This document shows, piece by piece, positions 1 to 6,078 of a DNA stretch of 10,594 nucleotides; positions within the stretch are counted from its first letter, which is position 1, and the number at the start of each line of letters is the position of its first letter. The notes under the pieces were generated by a model. That model worked only from the letters and a program-made list of their open reading frames with translations, searched no databases and had not been told where the DNA came from. This stretch comes from [Eubacterium] yurii subsp. margaretiae ATCC 43715 (GTDB lineage: Bacteria; Bacillota; Clostridia; Peptostreptococcales; Filifactoraceae). The stretch is taken from positions 114,001-124,594 of the forward strand of contig GL405246.1 of NCBI GenBank assembly GCA_000146855.1, in the 5' to 3' direction. A program made the translations under genes and the position numbers.

Positions 1-364
1 TAAGTTTTTTGCACTAAGCTAATATCGATTAATTAAATTATTACTATACAGAATTTCTTTTTGATTTTCTAAAAATCTCAAAACTCTAAGCATAGGCAAA
101 ATACACATAAATAGCTAAATATCAAGTATTGTTGCCAAGTCTTAATGGATATAAAAAATCTGTTTTAACATTATGTAGCATAAGAAAATATACTTTAAAA
201 TAATAGTCTTGCAAAAATATCCTAAAATTATTTTGCTATATTATACCATAAAAATTTTTTATTTAACAAAAAATGTATAAAAATTATTAAAAAAATAAAA
301 AATGATAAAAAATTATTAAAAAATGAGAATTAATAAGAAAAAAGTAGTAAAACATAAATTGTTA
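1..364. other. AT-rich intergenic stretch with no recognisable gene
   Basis: No reading frame of credible length with a ribosome binding site is visible on either strand. The stretch from about 250 to 330 is very A-rich and contains a low-complexity direct repeat (AAAAATTATTAAAAAA twice, near 285 and 307). A TATAAT on the minus strand near 241-246 could be a divergent -10 box, but I see no convincing -35 and no gene for it inside the window. Confidence 0.6.
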
Positions 365-393
365 TTGACTTTTTTGATAAAAAATGATAGAAT
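365..393 (+). promoter_or_regulatory. tnaA promoter, sigma-A type
   Basis: TTGACT (365-370) and TAGAAT (388-393) are separated by exactly 17 nt, close to the housekeeping consensus. Transcription would begin near 400, giving a leader of about 170 nt before the tnaA start at 570. No other promoter this good lies closer to the gene. Confidence 0.7.
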
Positions 394-442
394 TTATATC
401 AATAAAAATAATTTTCAATTTTTGTTATTTACCTTAAATACA

Positions 443-551
443 TTTGATACTGATACTGATTAGTCGGCAAGAAGAGTTTATGTATTTATTGCGTTTCACT
501 TACATAATAAAATCAAGATAAAAATGTCCGGGGTCAGATATCAGTATGAAA
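443..551 (+). repeat. Inverted-repeat element in the tnaA leader
   Basis: The arm TTTGATACTGATACTG (443-458) is nearly complementary to CAGATATCAGTATGAAA (535-551), with one mismatch and one bulged base. In the transcript these would fold into a stem of about 15 bp enclosing roughly 76 nt and ending five nucleotides before the AGGAGG of tnaA (556-561). Both arms closely match the two arms of a compact hairpin at 4835-4883, so this looks like a repeated element with a variable interior. The enclosed part contains a possible 13-codon frame (480-521), which has no Trp codon and only a weak ribosome binding site. Confidence 0.55.
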
Positions 552-569
552 AAACAGGAGGAGATTTTT

Positions 570-1949
570 ATGGCAAAGTACATACCGGAACCTTTTAGAA
601 TTAAAATGGTAGAACCTATCAAAAAAACTACAAGGGAAGAAAGAGAAGAAATATTAAAACAAGCTCATTATAATATGTTCAACATACCGGGAGACAAGGT
701 GTATATAGACCTGCTTACAGACAGCGGAACAAATGCGATGAGTGATATACAGTGGAGTGGAGTAATGGTAGGTGACGAAGCCTATGCAGGTGGAAAGAGC
801 TACTTCAAATTGGTTGAGGCAGGAAAGGACATATTTGGCTATAATTTTATCCAACCTGTACATCAAGGTCGTGCAGCTGAAAAAGTATTTTTCCCTACAG
901 TGATAAAAAAAGGGCAAATAGCAATATCAAATATGTTTTTTGACACTACAAGAGCTCACGTTACTCTATCAGGCGGAAAACCTGTTGACTGCGTTTGCGA
1001 AGAAGCTAAAAAACCTTCAGTATATGCACCGTTTAAAGGTAATATGGACGTCAAAAAACTCGAAGAAACAATACTTGAATGTGGCAAAGAAAATGTTGGT
1101 ATGATAGTAATGACAGTTACAAACAACTCTGCCGGAGGTCAAGCCGTATCTATACAAAACATTCGTGAAACAGCTGAAGTAGCGAAAAAATACGGAATAC
1201 TGTTCAATATAGACGCAGCACGTTTTGCAGAAAACGCATATTTTATAAAGACAAGAGAAGAAGAGTTTAAAAACAGCTCTATCAAAGAAATAGTAAGAGA
1301 AATGTTCAAATATGCGGACAGCTTTACTATGAGTGCCAAAAAAGACGCCATAGTAAATATGGGCGGTCTCATAGGAATAAGGGATGACGAGAAACTATAC
1401 CAAGCCATTAAAGGCAATTGTATATCTTTTGAAGGCTTTGTAACTTACGGTGGACTTTCAGGCCGTGATTTGGAAGCACTTGCCATAGGATTGTACGAAG
1501 GTATAGACGAAGATTACCTTGAATATAGAAACGGCTCTATGGAATATCTTGCTGAGAAATTGATGGATGAAGGTATAGCTATACAAAATCCTGCAGGAGG
1601 TCATGGAGTATATGTTGACGCCAATGCAATGTTCCCGCACATACCTTATTATGAATTCCCTGGACATACTCTTTGCGTAGAGCTTTATCGTGAAGCAGGA
1701 ATAAGAACTTGTGACATAGGTTCATTCATGCTTGGTAACGATCCTGAGACCGGAGTACAAATAAAATCAGAATTTGAGTTTTCAAGATTGGCTATACCAA
1801 GAAGAGTGTACACTCAATCTCATATGGACGTAATAGCGGAAGCCTTTATAAATATTAAAAATAGAGCCTCTCAAGTTAAAGGTTATAAGATAACTTGGGA
1901 ACCTCCTATACTTAGACACTTCCAAGCTCATTTGGAACCTATTAAATAA
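570..1949 (+). CDS. tnaA: Tryptophanase (tryptophan indole-lyase)
   Basis: PLP-dependent beta-eliminating lyase converting L-tryptophan to indole, pyruvate and ammonia in the cytoplasm. The protein is 459 residues, normal for the family, with the PLP lysine in MSAKKDA (Lys258 by homology), the DEAYAG tyrosine (Tyr72) and the TYGGL loop tyrosine (Tyr293). The close relative tyrosine phenol-lyase is disfavoured by three specificity positions: Asp125 (FFDTTR; Thr124 in Citrobacter TPL), Ile383 (DIGSF; Arg381 in TPL) and His450 (LRHF; Phe448 in TPL), all tryptophanase-like. I chose ATG 570 over an in-frame ATG at 546: AGGAGG (556-561) sits 8 nt before 570, homologues begin near this [10 protein letters not shown], and 546 lies inside the leader repeat arm. 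A symporter gene follows on the same strand. No TnaC-like Trp-containing leader peptide is visible. Confidence 0.93.
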   Translation: MAKYIPEPFRIKMVEPIKKTTREEREEILKQAHYNMFNIPGDKVYIDLLTDSGTNAMSDIQWSGVMVGDEAYAGGKSYFKLVEAGKDIFGYNFIQPVHQGRAAEKVFFPTVIKKGQIAISNMFFDTTRAHVTLSGGKPVDCVCEEAKKPSVYAPFKGNMDVKKLEETILECGKENVGMIVMTVTNNSAGGQAVSIQNIRETAEVAKKYGILFNIDAARFAENAYFIKTREEEFKNSSIKEIVREMFKYADSFTMSAKKDAIVNMGGLIGIRDDEKLYQAIKGNCISFEGFVTYGGLSGRDLEALAIGLYEGIDEDYLEYRNGSMEYLAEKLMDEGIAIQNPAGGHGVYVDANAMFPHIPYYEFPGHTLCVELYREAGIRTCDIGSFMLGNDPETGVQIKSEFEFSRLAIPRRVYTQSHMDVIAEAFINIKNRASQVKGYKITWEPPILRHFQAHLEPIK

Positions 1950-1968
1950 AAATTTAGAATAATTTCAC

Positions 1969-2200
1969 TAGACTTGTTTGATAAAATCGTAAAAATATAC
2001 TTATAACATCTCAAAAGCCGTAGCTATATTACTGATAGAGCAGATAGCGTATGTAATTTGCTCATCAGTAAGCGTTATGGCATTGTAGACAGTAGGTATT
2101 AATCTAACTTTTAATTCTTTTAAGAAGTACAACTATCTTTCTTTAAATTGCGATAACTAAAAACTCAAATCTTTGAGCAATCAAACAAGTCTATTTTTTT
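1969..2200 (+). terminator. Split terminator-like inverted repeat after tnaA, with a structured insert
   Basis: TAGACTTGTTTGAT (1969-1982), 19 nt after the tnaA stop codon, is perfectly complementary to ATCAAACAAGTCTA (2180-2193), which is followed by seven T (2194-2200). This is the layout of an intrinsic terminator, except that the arms are 197 nt apart. The interior folds on its own: TTACTGAT and GAGCA (2029-2042, one bulge) pair with TGCTCATCAGTAA (2059-2071), outer GCCGTA (2017-2022) pairs with TATGGC (2076-2081), and CTCAA/TTGAG forms a small hairpin at 2164-2177. No coding frame is apparent. It may be a terminator with a small insertion in its loop, a MITE-like element with 14-bp terminal repeats, or a structured RNA. 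Confidence 0.5.
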
Positions 2201-2616
2201 AAAATAAATTTGGAATTTAATACTAAGTTTTCTTATAATTATGGAAAATGTCATTTTACTATTTTTACTATAAGTGTTGTATAATAACAGTAGCATTATA
2301 ATACTTGGTAAATTTCATTTCACAATTTAGTGAATATTAGTATAATATTAGTAAAAATATTTAAAGTTCAGTAAAAGATAAGTTACTTGACTTATTTTGC
2401 ACTTAATAAAGAAACGTTTTGCAAGACTTTGTTTTAAATCTTATAATCTTATTTGAATTTAAGTGTTATAGCTTGAATTAGTTTAAAATCAATGGTAAAA
2501 GTAGTAATTTAGAAAATGGATTTAGGGTTTTTAAATTAATTATAAAGATTTTTCTATAGTTTCATTAGATTTGATTATTAAACTGAAAATTAAAAATACA
2601 TAGTAAAGGAGGCATT
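2201..2616. other. AT-rich region upstream of the symporter gene
   Basis: No gene is visible. It must contain the symporter promoter; the best candidate is at 2210-2239. Two copies of AATATTAGTA (2333-2342 and 2344-2353) are offset by 11 bp, one helical turn. AAAGGAGG (2605-2612) is the ribosome binding site of the next gene, four nucleotides before its ATG. Confidence 0.5.
2210..2239 (+). promoter_or_regulatory. Candidate promoter of the NSS symporter gene
   Basis: TTGGAA (2210-2215) and TATAAT (2234-2239) are 18 nt apart, just after the T-run of the preceding terminator-like element. The leader would be about 370 nt. Other TATAAT boxes occur at 2280-2285 and 2297-2302 without a good -35, so the assignment is tentative. 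Confidence 0.35.
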
Positions 2617-3942
2617 ATGGATTCTAATATTAAAGACAGAGATCAGTTTGCATCAAAGTGGGGCTTTATACTTGCTTGTATAGGATCAGCTGTAGGTATG
2701 GGTAATATTTGGCTCTTCCCTTTTAGAGTAGGGCAGTTTGGCGGTGCAGCGTTTTTGATTCCTTATTTTATATTTGTAGCTCTGATTGGATATACAGGAG
2801 TGGTCGAGGAGATGTGCTTCGGACGTTCTATGCGTACAGGTCCTCACGGAGCATTTACAAAGGCGACTGAATCAAGAGGAAGCAATGTAGGAAATGTCAT
2901 AGGTTGGATACCTGTAATAGGCTCACTTGGCATTGCTGTGGGATATACGGTAGTTGTTGGATGGATAATAAGATTTACCGTAGGAGCTTTTGACGGCTCT
3001 ATGCTTGGAGCTCAAGACAACGGAGCATATTTCGGAGCTATAGCAGGTTCTTACGGCAGTCTTATCTGGCATGTAATTGCCATAGTTCTTACAGCAGTGA
3101 TAATGATAGCGGGTGTGGCATCAGGTATAGAAAAGGTAAATAAGGTTATGATGCCTACATTTTTCGTATTGTTTATAATACTTGCCATTCGTGCTGCTAC
3201 ACTTAACGGAGCAATGGCAGGATATGAATTTATGTTCAAGGCTGATTTTTCAAAATTGGGAGATATTAAGACTTGGGTATTTGCGCTTGGTCAAGCCTTC
3301 TTCTCTCTATCACTTGCAGGTAGCGGTACTGTCGTATACGGAAGTTACTTAAGTGATAAGGAAAATGCTCCGGATAGTGCAAAATATACAGCTATATTTG
3401 ATACCTTAGCTGCTATGCTTGCGGCACTTGTAATAATACCATCAGTTTTTGCCTATGGTATAGAGCCAAGTGCAGGACCACCGCTAATGTTTATAACTAT
3501 GCCTATGGTATTTAAGCAAATGCCGGCAGGTTCTATATTTGCAATAATATTCTTTGTTGCGGTATTATTTGCCGGAATAACTTCTCTTATCAATCTTTAT
3601 GAGACTCCGATAGAGTTGTTGCAACAAAAATTCAAGATGAAACGCATTACTTCAGTAATCACTGTATTAGTAATAGGTTTTGTAGCCGGTATTTTCTTGG
3701 AAGACGGCAATAACTTAGGTAAGTGGATGGATATAGTAAGTATATACATCATACCTCTAGGTGCCTTGCTTGCAGGAATAATGTTCTTCTGGGTATGCTC
3801 AAAAGAATTTACTATGGCAGAAGTCAACAAGGGCGTACCAAATCCTTTGGGTGACGGATATTATAATATGGGTAAATATGTGTATTGCGGAGTAACTGTT
3901 GCAGTGTATATCTTAGGTATATTCTATGGTGGTATAGGTTGA
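2617..3942 (+). CDS. NSS (SNF) family sodium-dependent amino-acid symporter
   Basis: LeuT-fold secondary transporter that would import an amino acid with sodium. The 441 residues are almost entirely membrane segments, about 11 TM, like the shorter bacterial members such as MhsT. Family marks: TM1 GSAVGMGNIW (23-32), TM6 GQAFFSLSLAGSGT (225-238) with the unwound substrate site, TM8 FAGITS (318-323; Thr322/Ser323 match the LeuT Na2-site pair), and TM10 Asp372, matching the extracellular-gate Asp. Leu33 replaces the usual TM1 gate arginine (NIWRFP), and an Arg appears four residues later (Arg37); I recall this pattern in some clostridial NSS proteins. AAAGGAGG precedes ATG 2617. Being 667 bp downstream of tnaA on the same strand suggests tryptophan as substrate (TnaT-like), but sequence alone does not prove specificity. 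Confidence 0.88.
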   Translation: MDSNIKDRDQFASKWGFILACIGSAVGMGNIWLFPFRVGQFGGAAFLIPYFIFVALIGYTGVVEEMCFGRSMRTGPHGAFTKATESRGSNVGNVIGWIPVIGSLGIAVGYTVVVGWIIRFTVGAFDGSMLGAQDNGAYFGAIAGSYGSLIWHVIAIVLTAVIMIAGVASGIEKVNKVMMPTFFVLFIILAIRAATLNGAMAGYEFMFKADFSKLGDIKTWVFALGQAFFSLSLAGSGTVVYGSYLSDKENAPDSAKYTAIFDTLAAMLAALVIIPSVFAYGIEPSAGPPLMFITMPMVFKQMPAGSIFAIIFFVAVLFAGITSLINLYETPIELLQQKFKMKRITSVITVLVIGFVAGIFLEDGNNLGKWMDIVSIYIIPLGALLAGIMFFWVCSKEFTMAEVNKGVPNPLGDGYYNMGKYVYCGVTVAVYILGIFYGGIG

Positions 3943-4093
3943 TGCAGTAAAGAAAATACTTTAAATCATCAGTCAGATACTCTGGAATGAAAATAGCTAT
4001 AGAGTTTGAGATAAATGGCAGTAAAGAAATCTAAACTTATTAAGATTTTCCAGTGTAGATAGTTATAGATCCCAATTAGTATAAAAAATAATG

Positions 4094-4136
4094 GACTTGT
4101 TCTATAAAATTACAATTATAGGGCAGGTCTTTTTTT
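4094..4136 (+). terminator. Intrinsic terminator after the symporter gene
   Basis: GACTTGTTCTATAA (4094-4107) pairs along its full length with TTATAGGGCAGGTC (4116-4129), counting four G-U pairs, over an 8-nt loop, and is followed by seven T (4130-4136). It lies about 150 nt past the symporter stop codon. The stretch between the stop and the terminator shows no gene. Confidence 0.8.
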
Positions 4137-4184
4137 GCTTTTATGATATTTATTAATACTTCATAGCTATTTAATATGTGATTA

Positions 4185-4324
4185 ATGCTAAAAACTCATT
4201 AAACAGCCTACAAATACACTATAAGAGTTGTTGAAAATAATAAAGATTTATTCTTTACTTATCTTAGATTAAAACCAAGATTATAGTTGTTTAAAAGTAA
4301 ATTTTTTCCATTAGTTTTTAGCAT
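4185..4324. repeat. Widely spaced 12-bp inverted repeat
   Basis: ATGCTAAAAACT (4185-4196) and its exact complement AGTTTTTAGCAT (4313-4324) bound a 140-bp AT-rich segment. The arms could be terminal repeats of a small non-autonomous element, but they are short and A-rich, so chance is a serious alternative. Confidence 0.25.
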
Positions 4325-4493
4325 AAATAGCGAATGTATTTATTTTAGTAATTACTGTTTTCAAAGATAAAACTTAAAATAATCATAGAAAAATTTTTTT
4401 CTCCAAATTAAATTAAAAATTGTATAAATAAAAAAAGCTACATTATATAGGGGGATAAAAAGATAAAAAAATTTTTTAAAAAATTTATTTTTC

Positions 4494-4526
4494 TTAACAG
4501 GGACTTTATATCCATTGTGATATAAT
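4494..4526 (+). promoter_or_regulatory. Orphan promoter with OmpR/PhoP-type direct repeat
   Basis: TTAACA (4494-4499), five bases, TTTATA (4505-4510), then an extended -10 TGATATAAT (4518-4526). The arrangement matches the thioredoxin-operon promoter at 5979-6011 base for base in spacing, and the preceding T-rich run and following C are also shared. The repeat fits the TTHAYA-N5 pattern known for PhoP-type OmpR-family regulators. No convincing gene starts within the next 500 nt. Confidence 0.55.
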
Positions 4527-4701
4527 CTTCGTATAACAAAGGTCAACACAAAAGACTCTTTGAAAATAATTAATACCAAGCGATATTATCATAACTACGG
4601 TGTTAGTTATAAGATGTAGTTTAATGAAAAATAACAAAGAAAAGGGGGAATGGATGGAAATAATCAAAAGAGTATTTGTAATAAAGTATCTGTAAAAAAA
4701 G

Positions 4702-4819
4702 AACTTCATAAAAACTAACTTTACAAAAATAATTCATTAATCTGCAACAAAAATTAATTTTCAAAAAAAACTTCATTTAATCGACAAAAACGATACAAAA
4801 ACTTCATAAAAACTTCAAA
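4702..4819 (+). repeat. Cluster of AACTTCA-type direct repeats
   Basis: AACTTCATAAAAACT occurs exactly at 4702-4716 and 4800-4814, with AACTTCAT also at 4769-4776 and AACTTCAA at 4812-4819. The spacing is irregular and the DNA is A-rich. I cannot assign a function. Confidence 0.35.
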
Positions 4820-4834
4820 AATATTTAATACAAG

Positions 4835-4883
4835 TTTCATACTGATACCTGAAATAGCCGATAAAACAGGTATCGGTATGAAA
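4835..4883. repeat. 17-bp hairpin element related to the tnaA leader repeat
   Basis: TTTCATACTGATACCTG (4835-4851) pairs with CAGGTATCGGTATGAAA (4867-4883) over all 17 positions, with one T-G pair, around a 15-nt loop. There is no T-run on either side, so it is not an intrinsic terminator. The left arm matches 443-458 and the right arm matches 535-551 of the tnaA leader almost exactly, and a 13-nt half site lies at 10265. It is therefore likely a dispersed intergenic repeat or a shared regulatory hairpin. Confidence 0.6.
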
Positions 4884-5046
4884 TAAAAAACTCAAAAGAA
4901 ATCAAATATAAGTATGAAAACAATATAACTCAAAAAACATTAAATAAAGACACAAAGATGAATTAAAAATAAGAAAATTAGTAACTATTTAAAAATAGTA
5001 AATATAGACGAAATTGCAAGTACATAAGTATTGCGATTGAATAAAT

Positions 5047-5055
5047 TGATATAAT
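5047..5055 (+). promoter_or_regulatory. Extended -10 promoter of the CPBP protease gene
   Basis: TGATATAAT (5047-5055) is an extended -10 box identical to those at 4518 and 6003, but no TTAACA repeat precedes it and no clear -35 is present at 17 nt. It would give a leader of roughly 55 nt ending in AAAGGAGG (5107-5114). Confidence 0.45.
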
Positions 5056-5118
5056 CAAATCTTACTTATACAAAGGCAAATAATAAATTTAATCAATAAA
5101 AATATAAAAGGAGGATAA

Positions 5119-5982
5119 ATGAAAAAGGAGAAAATCTTAAAATTTATCTTATTACTGGCGATATCATTTGCAGTAATGAGAATCTACGAGCTTATGCAGT
5201 ATTTCGTAGGTGTATATGTGTTCGGATTTAAGCTGGATACTCCGCCAAATGTAAGTCAAGCCTTCTTTGACACCGTATGTTGTTCATTTCAAATAGCAGT
5301 ATTTTGGATACTGTACATGATGACAAAAAGGCTGTACTTCGATAGGGGAGAAGATATTGAGGAAATTGAAAAAACTCGTCTTGGCATAAAGGACGTACCG
5401 AGACTTTTGCCGAAGTTGATAGTAATCTCACTTGGAGTCAGCGGTCTGGTAAATTTATTTATGGTATTTGCAGAACACTTCCTAACTTTCATACCTGCAA
5501 TCAAGGAGTCGCTCTCATCTTTTGATAATACATGGAGCGCAGTAGCAGCACAGAACTATCTCTTCCAACTTGGCTCAATAGTAATACTTGGTCCTATAGT
5601 AGAAGAGTTTATGTTCAGAGGTTTCATCTACAATGCGGCAAAAAAATTCTGGGGAGATTATTTCGCTATATTTTTCTCAGCAGTGCTTTTTGGTATATGG
5701 CATAGGGAATTGATACAGGGAATATATGTAACATTTGTAGCAATAGTGCTGGGCATAGTATATATGCGTACAAAAAATATCATCTTCCCGATGATACTGC
5801 ACATACTTAACAACTTTTATTCAGCTCTTCCGCCGAGATTCAGCACAGAGGTGTGGAATTTCAGAGTTACAGTTTTATGTTATGTAATGCTTTTACCGGC
5901 ACTATATTTAGTATATAAGATTTTTAAAAATAATAAGGGATTAAAAAAAATCGAAAAAAATGAAAATTATTTTTTATCTTAA
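5119..5982 (+). CDS. CPBP family intramembrane glutamic endopeptidase (Abi/CAAX protease-like)
   Basis: Multi-pass membrane protein of 287 residues with hydrophobic segments near 8-35, 50-68, 98-125, 148-162, 178-196, 200-216, 220-236 and 248-268. The catalytic motifs of the family are complete: EExxxR at Glu162-Glu163-Arg167 (VEEFMFRG), FxxxH ending at His195 (FGIWH) and HxxxN at His228-Asn232 (HILNN). Members include prenyl-protein proteases and proteins linked to bacteriocin immunity or secretion; the substrate cannot be read from sequence and no bacteriocin gene is seen nearby. AAAGGAGG lies four bases before ATG 5119. The last 15 or so codons are Lys/Asn/Glu-rich and run into the next promoter, whose TTAACA overlaps the stop codon. 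No terminator separates it from the thioredoxin operon. Confidence 0.88.
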   Translation: MKKEKILKFILLLAISFAVMRIYELMQYFVGVYVFGFKLDTPPNVSQAFFDTVCCSFQIAVFWILYMMTKRLYFDRGEDIEEIEKTRLGIKDVPRLLPKLIVISLGVSGLVNLFMVFAEHFLTFIPAIKESLSSFDNTWSAVAAQNYLFQLGSIVILGPIVEEFMFRGFIYNAAKKFWGDYFAIFFSAVLFGIWHRELIQGIYVTFVAIVLGIVYMRTKNIIFPMILHILNNFYSALPPRFSTEVWNFRVTVLCYVMLLPALYLVYKIFKNNKGLKKIEKNENYFLS

Positions 5983-6011
5983 CAGGGATTTAACACCTGA
6001 TATGATATAAT
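5979..6011 (+). promoter_or_regulatory. Promoter of the thioredoxin/iron-sulfur operon with TTAACA direct repeat
   Basis: TTAACA (5979-5984), five bases, TTAACA (5990-5995), ten bases, TATAAT (6006-6011) with an upstream TG (6003-6004). Two identical hexamers 11 bp apart next to the -10 and no normal -35 are typical of an OmpR/PhoP-family activated promoter. The first hexamer overlaps the stop codon of the CPBP gene. AAAGGAG (6064-6070) is the ribosome binding site downstream. Confidence 0.6.
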
Positions 6012-6078
6012 CATTTTGTAATAAAAAATTAGACAAGTAAATTAGAATTAAAAAATAAAAATTAAAGGAGAATTAAAA

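Larger units (their letters stand above)
4137..5118. other. Long gene-poor intergenic region with promoter and repeat signals
   Basis: No frame here has a credible length, composition and ribosome binding site. Minus-strand frames near 4361-4709 are Phe/Lys/Ile-rich translations of A/T runs without ribosome binding sites. The region contains a 12-bp inverted repeat pair, an orphan promoter (4494-4526), a possible 23-codon frame (4624-4695) with a G-rich AAAGGGGG inside it, AACTTCAT direct repeats and a strong hairpin. A small perfect palindrome, ACTATTT/AAATAGT (4984-4999), lies about 50 bp upstream of the CPBP-gene -10 box. It may be the remains of a lost gene or a small-RNA locus. Confidence 0.55.

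Noticed and set aside
546..569. Upstream in-frame ATG as the tnaA start (467 residues)
   Set aside because: The AGGAGG lies inside this extension, eight bases before the second ATG at 570; homologues start near the second Met, and the first ATG is part of the leader repeat arm.
570..1949. Tyrosine phenol-lyase instead of tryptophanase
   Set aside because: Three diagnostic positions (Asp125, Ile383, His450) are those of tryptophanase rather than Thr, Arg and Phe of TPL.
2387..2420. TTGACT promoter and a cre-like AAACGTTT site upstream of the symporter
   Set aside because: No -10 box lies at 16-18 nt, and the palindrome misses several conserved positions of the cre consensus.
4361..4709. Two overlapping minus-strand frames of about 70 residues in the gene-poor region
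   Set aside because: They are Phe/Ile/Lys-rich translations of A/T runs with no ribosome binding site, one starts at TTG, and they lie antisense to the orphan promoter.
4835..4883. Hairpin as an intrinsic terminator
   Set aside because: No T-run follows the stem on either strand; the sequence after it is A-rich.
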